Positions 6,005 through 13,016 of a stretch of DNA of 40,321 bases are shown in pieces; within the stretch, counting starts at the first letter, position 1, and every line of letters begins with the position of its first letter. The notes under the pieces were generated by a model. It did not search any database and was not told the origin of the DNA. It saw only the letters and a program-made list of their open reading frames with translations. The translations under genes were made by a program, and so were the position numbers. The stretch is from a virus, in the IMG/VR virus record IMGVR_UViG_3300005529_000019, positions 1 to 40,321 of that record. One strand, written 5' to 3'.

Positions 6005-6733
6005 ATGGATTTGGTGCGGAAACTGATTCTGGAGCGCTTGCAGGAACTCGGTCTAAATATGGCCGAGGTCTCCGGTCGTCTTGGGCGGAACGAGACTTAC
6101 CTTCAACAGTTCTTAAAGAGAGGATCGCCCCGCGAGTTGCATGAGCGGGATCGCGTTTTATTGGCCGAAATCCTGAACGTTTCTGAAGACCAGCTTCGCG
6201 GTCCGTCGTCAACTTTGCCTAAAAGGGAATACGTTAAAGTAAACCAGAGTGCTCGCGAAAGTTTAGTTGCCGAGTCTTCCCGTCGTCATAATCTGCCTGA
6301 CCAACAAGCAGCTCCGGAGCTAACCGGCGCGAATTTGGTGGGGGATCGTGACTTGCCGGTCTTCGGAACGGCACAAGGTGGTAGCGGGGCCCTGATTGTG
6401 ACAAATGAACCAGTCGACTGGGTTGTACGGCCAGACCCCCTACTTAGGGTTAAGGACGGGTACGGAATGATTGTAACTGGGGACTCCATGGAGCCCGCGT
6501 TCAGGCCGGGCTCGATCGCGCTCGTTAACCCCCACCTGCCCCCAGGATTTGGCGATTTCTGCCTATTCCGCAGCCATGCGGATGATGGGACCGCCCATGC
6601 TGCGATCAAGGAATATCGGGGCGAGACTGACGTTGTTTGGAAGGTCCGGCAATACAATCCGCCAAAAGACTTCACCCTCAAGAAGGCCGAATGGCAAATT
6701 CGACACCGCGTCGTCGGAACGTATTTCACCTAG
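6005..6733 (+). CDS. S24-family phage repressor (CI/LexA-like)
   Basis: A 242-residue lysogeny repressor. Residues 1-65 form an XRE-type HTH (LNMAEVSGRLGRNETYLQQFLKRG). Residues about 115-240 form the S24 peptidase/dimerisation domain, with the serine in GDSMEP (S161) and the lysine in AIKEY (K202). The usual Ala-Gly or Cys-Gly cleavage pair is not obvious; the matching stretch reads FGTAQGGSG, so self-cleavage is uncertain. The GGAG in the upstream dyad lies only three bases from the ATG, so the start may be leaderless or weakly translated. A strong terminator follows. It should repress the leftward operon and probably the rightward one. Confidence 0.93.
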   Translation: MDLVRKLILERLQELGLNMAEVSGRLGRNETYLQQFLKRGSPRELHERDRVLLAEILNVSEDQLRGPSSTLPKREYVKVNQSARESLVAESSRRHNLPDQQAAPELTGANLVGDRDLPVFGTAQGGSGALIVTNEPVDWVVRPDPLLRVKDGYGMIVTGDSMEPAFRPGSIALVNPHLPPGFGDFCLFRSHADDGTAHAAIKEYRGETDVVWKVRQYNPPKDFTLKKAEWQIRHRVVGTYFT

Positions 6734-6760
6734 TCAAACAAGGTTTTAGCCGCCGCTGAC

Positions 6761-6793
6761 GGCCTCGGTTAACCACCGAGGCCAAATTTTTTT
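6761..6793 (+). terminator. Strong Rho-independent terminator after the repressor
   Basis: A perfect 9-bp stem, GGCCTCGGT (6761-6769) and ACCGAGGCC (6775-6783), with loop TAACC is followed by AAATTTTTTT. It lies 28 bases after the repressor stop and should isolate repressor transcription from the early rightward operon, which would then need its own promoter. Confidence 0.92.
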
Positions 6794-6814
6794 CGCCTTC
6801 TTGTATTTTTCCCG

Positions 6815-6854
6815 TTTACAAAACAGGAAATTTCCTACAGTATGTTTCCCATCA
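6815..6854 (+). promoter_or_regulatory. Operator of the rightward early operon
   Basis: The 12-bp palindrome AGGAAATTTCCT (6825-6836) and GTTTCCCATCA (6844-6854) resemble the operator sequences at 5921-5950. TTTACA (6815-6820) could be a -35 element, but no well-spaced -10 is clear; TACAGT (6836-6841) is 15 bases away. Lying between the terminator and the first early gene, this is the expected place for the rightward promoter and a repressor site. Confidence 0.55.
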
Positions 6855-6868
6855 AGACGGGGAACGAC

Positions 6869-7054
6869 ATGGAACAGCTTCGCGAGCACTACTTCCCAGC
6901 CAACGACGAAACGGTCTTCACCGGCCTCTGCCCGAACGGTCAGTTCGGCGCCTATCTCGAGCGCGAAGATGGCCGCGTCCGTGGCTACGGCCACACCCGA
7001 ATGGCTGCAATTGCCGATCTCGTTGAAGCGCTCGACCTCGAGGAGGCGGCGTGA
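6869..7054 (+). CDS. Hypothetical early protein, 61 aa
   Basis: First gene of the rightward operon. The product begins MEQLREHYFPANDETV and ends in a helix (MAAIADLVEALDLEEA). ATG 6869 is preferred over the ATG at 6842 because GGGGA precedes it and the upstream part overlaps the operator. The next ATG overlaps its stop (TGATG). No family recognised. Confidence 0.7.
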   Translation: MEQLREHYFPANDETVFTGLCPNGQFGAYLEREDGRVRGYGHTRMAAIADLVEALDLEEAA

Positions 7055-7302
7055 TGACCACGAACATTGGCATCCATAGCGCTTTCCGCCTTCGCGCATT
7101 CAGTAACCGTGTTTCCGGCTCGCTGACAATCGAGATCGATAGCGATGACAGGCGGTGCCCCGACAGCATCGTCATGTTCACGCAAGACCAAGTTCTATCG
7201 GATCGATTGGTCGAGGCCATCAACAAGATTGTCGAGGCGCGGCATGTCGAGCGCGCTGAGCAGGACGCGGTAATCGAAGCCGCGATTGAAGGTGCAGCAT
7301 GA
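7054..7302 (+). CDS. Hypothetical early protein, 82 aa
   Basis: The ATG overlaps the preceding stop and is preceded by GAGGAGG. The N-terminal half looks beta-rich (FRLRAFSNRVSGSLTIEIDSD), followed by an acidic helical tail (LSDRLVEAINKIVEARHVERAEQ). An alternative GTG at 7051 would add one residue. It is coupled to the next gene by ATGA. Function unknown. Confidence 0.7.
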   Translation: MTTNIGIHSAFRLRAFSNRVSGSLTIEIDSDDRRCPDSIVMFTQDQVLSDRLVEAINKIVEARHVERAEQDAVIEAAIEGAA

Positions 7303-7502
7303 CCATCCGCTGGCGCGCAACCGTCTACTACCGCACCGCGCACGGCATCGTTGATGTCGTCCACGAGGTCTCCGAGATCAGCGACGTGCACGATTTGGTC
7401 GAGCGCGGTCCACATTGGGACGCCGTAGTCAAGATTGAGATCATCCGCATCAACCACGTCACTGGTGCCAACCTCACCGTTGAGCAAGCGGAGAAACTTT
7501 AA
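7299..7502 (+). CDS. Hypothetical early protein, 67 aa
   Basis: A small, probably beta-rich protein (IRWRATVYYRTAHGIVDVVHEV, with IDVHDLVERG-like linker and VVKIEIIRINH) that starts with ATGA overlap and ends with TAATG overlap into the next gene. The sequence pattern is typical of short phage proteins with one sheet and one helix. No family recognised. Confidence 0.7.
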   Translation: MTIRWRATVYYRTAHGIVDVVHEVSEISDVHDLVERGPHWDAVVKIEIIRINHVTGANLTVEQAEKL

Positions 7503-7585
7503 TGCCCGAGAACCGCATCGATCTCTTCTGCGCCTGCCTTATCGCAGGGCTCGGCGCCTTCGCAATCGCAACTTTGGTGCTGTGA
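7502..7585 (+). CDS. 27-aa single-span membrane microprotein
   Basis: The sequence MPENRIDLFCACLIAGLG continues as one hydrophobic helix to the end (FAIATLVL). The start overlaps the preceding stop (TAATG) and the stop overlaps the next start (TGATG), so the frame is kept in the coupled chain although it is very short. Possible membrane-signalling or inhibitor peptide; no family known. Confidence 0.55.
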   Translation: MPENRIDLFCACLIAGLGAFAIATLVL

Positions 7586-7743
7586 TGACTGCGCAGCAGG
7601 TAGCCGACCAGCTTCTCGCTCAATGGCAACTGCTCTGGCCGCTCCCGGCCGCCGAACGCATCAAGCGGATTGATGAAATCCGCGCTGATCTCGAATTCGA
7701 AGAGGCGCTTAGCCTCGTGACCAAGGAAATGGAGAGCGCGTAA
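7585..7743 (+). CDS. Hypothetical protein, 52 aa
   Basis: A short helical, acidic protein (MTAQQVADQLLAQWQLLWPL, then AAERIKRIDEIRADLEFEEAL). The start overlaps the microprotein stop and the TAA overlaps the ERF start. Being coupled directly to the recombinase gene suggests an accessory role or simply operon packing. No family recognised. Confidence 0.65.
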   Translation: MTAQQVADQLLAQWQLLWPLPAAERIKRIDEIRADLEFEEALSLVTKEMESA

Positions 7744-8498
7744 TGTCCCTTCCCGCTGAGAACGTCCGCCAGATCGAGGCCCCTAGGTCTCAACTCCCCG
7801 TCCAGACCGAGACCGGCGCCGTTATCTCCATGTTTGAGCGTATGGCTCGCGATGCTTCCGTCCCGATGGACCGGATCGAGCGCGTCATGGACATGCTTCG
7901 CGAGATGCGCCGTGAGCAGGCCGAGGAGGACTTCAACGAGGCTATGGCGAGCACGCAGCGCGATCTTACGCCGGTTGCTCGCGACTCGTTCAACCCGCAA
8001 ACGCGATCAAAGTATGCTTCGTACCACGCCATCGATAAGGCCATCCGCCCCGTCTACACCAAGTACGGGCTAGGCGTCTCCTTCGATGAGGAGCAGAACG
8101 CACCTGAAGGTTTTATTCGCGTCCTCGCCTTCGTTTCCAAGGGTCGGCACACCAAGACATTCCACTATGACAGCCCGATCGTAACTCAGGGCTTGGCCGG
8201 CAAGACCATGATGACGTTGACGCACGCGAGAGCGTCTGCCGTCACTTATGCCAAGCGGTACTTGGTCGGCATGATCTTCAACCTTTCGACCGGAGAAGAT
8301 GACGACGGTAACACGGCCGAAAACCCGCAAGATACCATTGACGGCGAGCAGATCGGCACACTAACCGAACTGATTGATAGCGTTGGCGCCGATAAGACTC
8401 GCTTCCTCAAGTTCTTCAAGGTCGAGCAATTAGGCGACCTGCCGGCGAAACGCTTCCAGGAAGCCGTGAACATGCTCAACGCGAAGTCGAGGGGCTGA
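7743..8498 (+). CDS. erf: ERF-family single-strand annealing protein
   Basis: A 251-residue recombinase of the ERF superfamily, which anneals single strands at resected ends, helping circularise and recombine phage DNA. The core spans about residues 60-180: KYASYHAIDKAIRPVYTKYGLGVSF, a beta region with VLAFVSKGRHTKTF, then TLTHARASAVTYAKRYLVGMIFNLSTGEDDD, the conserved end of the domain. The C-terminal tail (TLTELIDSVGADKTRFLKFF) is helical, often a partner-binding part. The exonuclease follows directly, making a two-component recombination pair. Confidence 0.92.
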   Translation: MSLPAENVRQIEAPRSQLPVQTETGAVISMFERMARDASVPMDRIERVMDMLREMRREQAEEDFNEAMASTQRDLTPVARDSFNPQTRSKYASYHAIDKAIRPVYTKYGLGVSFDEEQNAPEGFIRVLAFVSKGRHTKTFHYDSPIVTQGLAGKTMMTLTHARASAVTYAKRYLVGMIFNLSTGEDDDGNTAENPQDTIDGEQIGTLTELIDSVGADKTRFLKFFKVEQLGDLPAKRFQEAVNMLNAKSRG

Positions 8499-8499
8499 C

Positions 8500-9144
8500 A
8501 TGGCACCGCGCATCATAACCTGCGAACAGGGCAGTCCTGAATGGTTCGCCGCCCGCCTCGGGCTCCCGACCGCCAGCGAGTTCTCAACCGTCATGGCAAA
8601 GGGAAAGGATGGTGGCAAGTCCGTAACGCGCCGCACCTATATGCTGAAGCTGGCGGGCGAGATCCTGACTGGCGAGCCGATGGAAAGCTATTCCAACGGC
8701 CACATGGATCGCGGCAAGGAGCAGGAGCCAGAGGCCCGCGAAGCCTATGAGCTGATGAAGGACGTTGATTGCCAACAGGTCGGTTTCATCGTCAACGGCG
8801 ACAAAGGATGTTCGCCGGATTCCCTGATCGGTTCCGATGGCGCATTGGAAATCAAGACCGCCCTTCCGCACATCCAGGTCGAACGGCTGCTCAAAGGCGA
8901 GCTTCCGGCCGAGCATCGCGCCCAGGTCCAGGGCGTCATGTGGGTAGCTGAGCGTCAGTGGCTGGACTTCGTGTCCTACTGCCCTCGCCTCCCGCTCCTG
9001 ATTGTCCGCGTCCCGCGCGATGACGGTTATATTGCCACACTTGCCGGCGCCGTGAAGGAATTTAACGCCGAACTTGCGAGCGTAGTTGATGCCATCCGCA
9101 CGTCCGGCGGCTTGACTGATCAGCTCAAGAGGAGCGCAGCATGA
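8500..9144 (+). CDS. YqaJ-family lambda-type exonuclease
   Basis: A 214-residue 5'-3' exonuclease of the PD-(D/E)XK class, partner of the ERF protein. The N-terminus has the family's S-x-E-W-x-x-x-R motif (GSPEWFAARLG). Active-site residues are visible: E76 in RGKEQE, D106 in GCSPDSLIG, E117 and K119 in LEIK, and Q142 in HRAQVQG. Length matches the family. The stop overlaps the NinB start (ATGA). Confidence 0.93.
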   Translation: MAPRIITCEQGSPEWFAARLGLPTASEFSTVMAKGKDGGKSVTRRTYMLKLAGEILTGEPMESYSNGHMDRGKEQEPEAREAYELMKDVDCQQVGFIVNGDKGCSPDSLIGSDGALEIKTALPHIQVERLLKGELPAEHRAQVQGVMWVAERQWLDFVSYCPRLPLLIVRVPRDDGYIATLAGAVKEFNAELASVVDAIRTSGGLTDQLKRSAA

Positions 9145-9554
9145 GCCGCGCCCTCCTGACACTCGACAGCACTGCCAAGCGCGAACAGGCGATCGACTGG
9201 ATTCGCAAAGCTAAGACTGGCTCCCGCGTCGAGTTCAAGGGGCCTGCTCGTAGCCTCGACCAAAATTCGCGCTTCTGGGCGATGCTGACGGATTGCGCTG
9301 TGCAGGGCCGCATCAATGACCGCCGGTTCAACACCGAGCAATGGAAGACCATGTTCATGGCCGCGTATGCGGAAGAGCGCGGCATCGAGATCAAGTATCT
9401 CCCTGCGCTCAACCGCGCCGGCATGATCCCTTGTGGCCGGTCGTCATCCGATTTGTCCGTGCACGAAATGTCCGAGCTGATGGAGTGGATTGCGGTCTGG
9501 GGCGCTGAGAACGGCATCAAGTTCCACGACCAAGAGGAGCTTGAGGAAGCATGA
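9141..9554 (+). CDS. ninB: NinB-family recombination protein
   Basis: A 137-residue homologue of lambda NinB (Orf), a recombination mediator thought to help annealing or loading proteins on SSB-coated DNA. Family features visible are the N-terminal VEFKGPARSLDQNSRFWAML segment, WKTMFMAAYAEE, LNRAGMIPCGRSSSDLSV, and the C-terminal acidic helix SELMEWIAVWGAENGI. It overlaps the exonuclease and the HNH gene by ATGA, completing a recombination block. Confidence 0.9.
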   Translation: MSRALLTLDSTAKREQAIDWIRKAKTGSRVEFKGPARSLDQNSRFWAMLTDCAVQGRINDRRFNTEQWKTMFMAAYAEERGIEIKYLPALNRAGMIPCGRSSSDLSVHEMSELMEWIAVWGAENGIKFHDQEELEEA

Positions 9555-9883
9555 GGCGCGAGTTCTCAAAGCAAGTAAAGCGCGACGCATTCATGCGCGC
9601 CGCCGGCTGCTGCGAGAACTCGCAGTGTGGCGCTCGGCTTAGCATCGGCAAGTTTCACTATGACCACGATATTGCGGATGGCCTGGGTGGCGAACCAACA
9701 TTGGAGAACTGCAAGGTTCTCTGTACGCCCTGCCATAACGAGAAAACCGCAAACCGAGATGTCCCGGCTATCGCTCGAACAAAGCGATTGCAGGACCGCC
9801 AGCGGGGCATCCGTCAGCCCCGGAAAATCACCCGCTGGCGAAAATTCAACGGCGAGATCGTCAATGCAGGTCGCGAGCGATGA
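9551..9883 (+). CDS. HNH endonuclease
   Basis: A 110-residue nuclease with a zinc-supported HNH fold: cysteines C21, C26, C58 and C61, the catalytic-type DHD (38-40), the asparagine in LENCKVLC (N53) and H62 in CHNEK. The tail is basic and could bind DNA. It is coupled to ninB, unlike head-end HNH packaging nucleases that lie beside terminase, so its role is more likely DNA processing or homing. Family clear, role uncertain. Confidence 0.88.
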   Translation: MRREFSKQVKRDAFMRAAGCCENSQCGARLSIGKFHYDHDIADGLGGEPTLENCKVLCTPCHNEKTANRDVPAIARTKRLQDRQRGIRQPRKITRWRKFNGEIVNAGRER

Positions 9884-10053
9884 ACCCTCAAACCGCACTC
9901 GTCATGTTTGCAATGGCTAGCTTCGCGGTAATGCCGGTTTTGATTGCAAAGCAAATCGTAGAGCTAAGGAGCAAGAAGATGTGGTGGTTGATCCTGGGTT
10001 TGATCGTGGTTGCGTTGCTCGTGTGGTGGGTCAGCAATCTCACCATCACGTAA
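9880..10053 (+). CDS. 57-aa two-span membrane protein
   Basis: The ATG overlaps the HNH stop (ATGA). Two hydrophobic segments are seen: residues about 5-23 (ALVMFAMASFAVMPVLIA) and 34-52 (MWWLILGLIVVALLVWWV), joined by a charged link (VELRSKK). It resembles a small holin-like or membrane-modifying protein, but it is far from the lysis cassette and is expressed with early genes. Function unknown. Confidence 0.65.
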   Translation: MNPQTALVMFAMASFAVMPVLIAKQIVELRSKKMWWLILGLIVVALLVWWVSNLTIT

Positions 10054-10082
10054 CCACTCTCGCTACGTCAATGGGGATGACT

Positions 10083-10427
10083 ATGGCTAGAAAGAAGTCT
10101 CTTCCTTGGGCACAAGAAGTGGATTGGGCGACGCAGATCTGCGGCCAGCTTGGCTGCCTGGTCGAGCGATCGGCGGCGGATTACGAGATCGCCAAGGTGA
10201 AGGGCGACGGCGTTTCCCTGGTGATCTACCCGCACAAGACGACGGCGGGCCATTATCACGTCCGCGTGCGCGACAACGGCAGCAAGAACCCGGAGCAGGC
10301 TGCACGCGTCATGGCCGCGCTCAATGGCGGCCATGGGCTCCCCGAAAAGGAATCCGCGCTCGTGCGGTTTAGCTGCACGTTCAGCTTCAAGAAGCTGCCC
10401 ACTTCCGCGCTCTCATCGCCCAACTAG
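10083..10427 (+). CDS. Hypothetical protein, 114 aa
   Basis: Start ATG 10083 is preferred: GGGGA lies five bases upstream and the longer frame overlaps the membrane protein. The product begins MARKKSLPWAQEVDWATQIC and has a beta-hairpin-like centre (GVSLVIYPHKTTAGHYHVRVRD) followed by a helix (AARVMAALNGG). The overall pattern suggests a small dsRNA- or DNA-binding alpha-beta fold, but no family is assigned. Confidence 0.7.
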   Translation: MARKKSLPWAQEVDWATQICGQLGCLVERSAADYEIAKVKGDGVSLVIYPHKTTAGHYHVRVRDNGSKNPEQAARVMAALNGGHGLPEKESALVRFSCTFSFKKLPTSALSSPN

Positions 10428-10434
10428 GTATCCC

Positions 10435-10947
10435 ATGAAGATACTCGATCTTTCCGCCGGCAACCGTGCCATCTGGTTCGACAAGGACCACCCTTGCGCG
10501 ACCTATCTCGACATCCGCCCGGAGGTCGAGCCCGACTTCGTGGCAGATTCCCGCGCACTGCCGGCGGAAATTGGCGAAGGCTATTCGCTGATCGTCTTCG
10601 ATCCTCCGCACAAGAACAATGCCGCGACCGGAAACATGGTCCGTAACTACGGGCATTGGACGCATGACGAGATCAGGAGCACCGTCGCCGAGACGGCCAA
10701 GGAAGCCCACCGCGTAGCGGCGGACAACGCCCTGATGGCCTTCAAGTGGCACGACGGCCATATCCGCCTGCCGAGCATCCTGAAGCTGCTGGCGCCGTTC
10801 TGGGAGCCGCTGTTCGGCCACGGCGTCACGCACCAGCAAAAGGGCACGTCCTGGGTGATGCTCCGCCGCGTCGATTGCTTCAACCCGCCGCCGTCCGATC
10901 GGGATGACGGTCTTTCCCTCTCCTCTCCTCACGGAGCCACCCCATGA
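10435..10947 (+). CDS. Methyltransferase-like protein
   Basis: A 170-residue protein starting MKILDLSAGNRAIWFDK, which fits a SAM-binding first strand, followed by YLDIRPEV (second strand acid) and LIVFDPPHKN in the position of the DPPY motif of DNA methyltransferases. The tail has GVTHQQKGTSWVML. It is short for a full DNA methyltransferase and has DPPH instead of DPPY/DPPF, so it may be inactive, RNA- or small-molecule-directed, or part of a host-evasion function. Start set at 10435 to begin the fold. Confidence 0.75.
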   Translation: MKILDLSAGNRAIWFDKDHPCATYLDIRPEVEPDFVADSRALPAEIGEGYSLIVFDPPHKNNAATGNMVRNYGHWTHDEIRSTVAETAKEAHRVAADNALMAFKWHDGHIRLPSILKLLAPFWEPLFGHGVTHQQKGTSWVMLRRVDCFNPPPSDRDDGLSLSSPHGATP

Positions 10948-11180
10948 GCTTTATTCCATGCATCAAGTGCCAAGGCGAAGGATCTCTCTACTCGTCGCGC
11001 CATGGCGGCAATGATCCCGATGTCTACCGCACGGGAATGTGCGACGCCTGTGATGGGAGCGGGAACCACACCTGCGATAATCGCGGCTGCACTGAGATCG
11101 CCCAAGGCTTCAACGACGACGGCGAGGCGCTTTGCGAAGATTGCCTGTTTGAATGGATGACAAAATATGCCGCAGATTGA
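10944..11180 (+). CDS. Zinc-finger protein, DnaJ-like CxxCxGxG
   Basis: The 78 residues contain C-x2-C-x-G-x-G near the N-terminus (CIKCQGEG), then CDACDGSG, CDNRGC and CEDC, eight or more cysteines able to bind two zinc ions. This resembles the DnaJ cysteine-rich domain without a J domain. It overlaps the methyltransferase-like gene by ATGA. It probably binds protein or nucleic acid; the target is unknown. Confidence 0.75.
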   Translation: MSFIPCIKCQGEGSLYSSRHGGNDPDVYRTGMCDACDGSGNHTCDNRGCTEIAQGFNDDGEALCEDCLFEWMTKYAAD

Positions 11181-11433
11181 TGAAGCGATTGAGGCTCTGC
11201 TCGCCTACCAGCAGGCAGACATGGAAGGCGTCATGGTGCTGACCTCTCGACAGGCTATCCATGAGGTAGCCGACGAGATCAAGAAACTGCGCGATTTTGC
11301 GCGATGGGTCGATAGCTGGGTGTCCAATCCGGTCGGAAGCTACTCCGTCAATGCGCTGGACGGCCTCTTTGGCATGACGCGCGACAAACTCGGCGCTCTT
11401 TCACTTCCTCTCCACAAACAGGCATCCCCATGA
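11167..11433 (+). CDS. Hypothetical protein, 88 aa
   Basis: A mainly helical small protein (IDEAIEALLAYQQADMEGVM, then AIHEVADEIKKLRDFARWVD). It overlaps the preceding gene by 14 bases and the next by ATGA. No family recognised; the coupled spacing supports expression. Confidence 0.65.
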   Translation: MPQIDEAIEALLAYQQADMEGVMVLTSRQAIHEVADEIKKLRDFARWVDSWVSNPVGSYSVNALDGLFGMTRDKLGALSLPLHKQASP

Positions 11434-11651
11434 TTCTCTTGACCCGTGAGAGCATCGAGAAATTGCGAACACCGGCGGGCGGTTTCAATCAGGCAACGGC
11501 TGATGCTCTGGCGATTTGCTGGCCGCTCCAGCCCGGATGGATTGAGCGCCTGATCGGCACAGAAATTTCAAATAAGCGCTGGCGCGATGCCCAGCGCGCG
11601 GCGGCTCAGGGCGCTATCTATCGCCGTCGCGGCAATACGAGGAAAGCATGA
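11430..11651 (+). CDS. Hypothetical protein, 73 aa
   Basis: The product starts MILLTRESIEKLRTPAGGFN, contains LALAICWPLQPGWIERLIG-like residues near the middle (DALAICWPLQPGWIERLIGT) and ends basic (RRRGNTRKA). Short proteins with a PxGGfn...T...LG pattern are seen in rhizobial phages, but I cannot name the family. ATGA overlaps at both ends. Confidence 0.7.
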   Translation: MILLTRESIEKLRTPAGGFNQATADALAICWPLQPGWIERLIGTEISNKRWRDAQRAAAQGAIYRRRGNTRKA

Positions 11652-11746
11652 CCTGCCCCAACCGCTTCTCTAGGATCTGCATCTGGTGCGCCTTCGTGGT
11701 CGCCGTGATCGGCTATCCCGCCTTTCTTATCGGAGCGTTCTCATGA
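11648..11746 (+). CDS. 32-aa single-span membrane microprotein
   Basis: The reading begins MTCPNRFSRICIWCAF and runs as one hydrophobic helix to the end (VVAVIGYPAFLIGAFS). ATGA overlaps on both sides fix start and stop inside the coupled chain. It is the second such microprotein of this operon (compare 7502-7585). Function unknown. Confidence 0.5.
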   Translation: MTCPNRFSRICIWCAFVVAVIGYPAFLIGAFS

Positions 11747-12834
11747 CCGAACCCGTTCAATCGTGCTCCGCTGGGAGCAACGAACCCCAGACACCAACTA
11801 AAGAGGACTTCGCCAAATGGTCGCGCGTTTGGAATAATACGTGCAACACGATCTTGGAGATGCTGGATTTGCCGGGCCACGGCTCGCCAGATGAAATGAT
11901 TGCCCAAGTTTCGCATCACTTGGATCGGGATCACGCTGCGTTAGGAGCCCTGAAGGAGCTGAGAGAAGCTTTTGTGATGGCGTGGGGGTTCGAGCCGGGA
12001 GCGGAGAACACGCTTTATCGACCAGTGCTTGATCGCGTGGACGCCGCACTTAAACGGAAGCCTTCCGGCAGAGATGCCGATGCAGCACCCATGCGCGATC
12101 CTGCCCAAGGATGGCGTAGGCCACTCGCAACCATCAGCGAGGAGGAAATCGAGCGCGTTGCCCAAGCGATTGAGCGGTCAATGTTTGCGCCGCACGAACT
12201 GCCGCTGAGCGCCGATCTGCATCTCAAGTATCGCGCAACGGCTGTTGCGGCCATCAACGCCGCCCAGCCGCCGGCCGCTCCGGTCGAGACGGGTCTGACA
12301 CTTGGCGAAATGGCCCATTACCATAACGGGGAAGACCCGGCGGATTCTTTTGATCCGTCAGAATGGGAACAGGTGCTTGAACGCCGTGAAGATGCACTTC
12401 ACGGCTCCTCTGCCGGAAGCGCCATAGCGGCACTGGCCAAACGGTTTTGGAGTATCCATCCGAAGGAAATTCAAGACATGGGGATTACGCGCGAGCAGTT
12501 CTATGAACGGGAAATGCTCGCCCTGTTCGCTACTCAACCGCAGACATCTGCCAGAGGCGTTTGTTGCTACTGCGACGCGCCGCTGTGCTGCGCGGCATGT
12601 GGTCGCGAGCAGCCCGATGACAGCGCTGATCTACCGCAGGAAGCTCTGAGGTCTGTCGCAATCAAGGCGATCGAAGCGTATCGACGCGCGCAAAGCGAAG
12701 GCGAAGTTGTCATCGCGATGGAGAATCTGGAGCGCGCTCTTTCGCATGAGCCCGGATGCTCGGTGACGCGCCCGATGCGCGCTACCCCTTCCGCTCCCGA
12801 CGCTTCAGCTCCCGCTCAACGGCCTCGCGAATGA
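11743..12834 (+). CDS. Mosaic protein of repeated phage modules, 363 aa
   Basis: The ATG overlaps the preceding stop (ATGA). The sequence looks modular: helical segment ALGALKELREAFVMAW (about residues 65-85), ISEEEIERVAQAIERSMF (about 125-145) with following KYRATAVAAINAAQ, a middle LAKRFWSIHPKEIQD, then a cysteine cluster CCYCDAPLCCAACGRE (about 270-285) and a helical tail. Such chained helical elements are typical of large accessory phage proteins that bind nothing recognised so far. Zinc binding by the cluster is plausible. The last 50 bases run opposite the RHH gene. Confidence 0.75.
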   Translation: MTEPVQSCSAGSNEPQTPTKEDFAKWSRVWNNTCNTILEMLDLPGHGSPDEMIAQVSHHLDRDHAALGALKELREAFVMAWGFEPGAENTLYRPVLDRVDAALKRKPSGRDADAAPMRDPAQGWRRPLATISEEEIERVAQAIERSMFAPHELPLSADLHLKYRATAVAAINAAQPPAAPVETGLTLGEMAHYHNGEDPADSFDPSEWEQVLERREDALHGSSAGSAIAALAKRFWSIHPKEIQDMGITREQFYEREMLALFATQPQTSARGVCCYCDAPLCCAACGREQPDDSADLPQEALRSVAIKAIEAYRRAQSEGEVVIAMENLERALSHEPGCSVTRPMRATPSAPDASAPAQRPRE

Positions 12835-12940
12835 AATCCGTCCGGTCCTCATCCTCACCCCTGACGGCATCCATGCGTTCGAAGGTGCCAGCCTCGAAGC
12901 GGGCCACCATGTCCTCGCTCCATCTTTTTTTGCGTCCCAT
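12782..12940 (-). CDS. Ribbon-helix-helix (CopG/Arc-like) regulator
   Basis: A 52-residue minus-strand gene. After a basic start (MGRKKRWSED), a predicted beta strand MVARFEAGTFERMDAV leads into two helices with the RHH hallmark DRTDFIREAVERELKRRER. It converges with and overlaps the end of the 363-aa gene and diverges from the gene at 13017. Two CTCATATGA palindromes lie in the shared promoter region, the expected operators of an RHH dimer pair. It is the only minus-strand gene in the rightward arm, so probably expressed in the lysogen. Confidence 0.8.
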   Translation of the reverse strand: MGRKKRWSEDMVARFEAGTFERMDAVRGEDEDRTDFIREAVERELKRRERKG

Positions 12941-12949
12941 CGATTATTT

Positions 12950-13006
12950 CTCATATGAGGTATTGACGACGGCCAGAATATCTCATATGATTTATTCACG
13001 GTCAAG
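12950..13006. promoter_or_regulatory. Divergent promoters with twin CTCATATGA operators
   Basis: CTCATATGAG (12950-12959, a perfect palindrome) and CTCATATGAT (12982-12991) lie 32 bases apart centre to centre, about three helix turns. Rightward, TTGACG (12963-12968) and TATGAT (12986-12991) are spaced 17 bases, a near-consensus promoter whose -10 lies in the second operator. Leftward, TTGACC (13006-13001) and GATATT are also spaced 17 bases. Binding by the RHH protein would shut the rightward promoter and control its own. Confidence 0.85.
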
Positions 13007-13016
13007 GGAGATGGTC

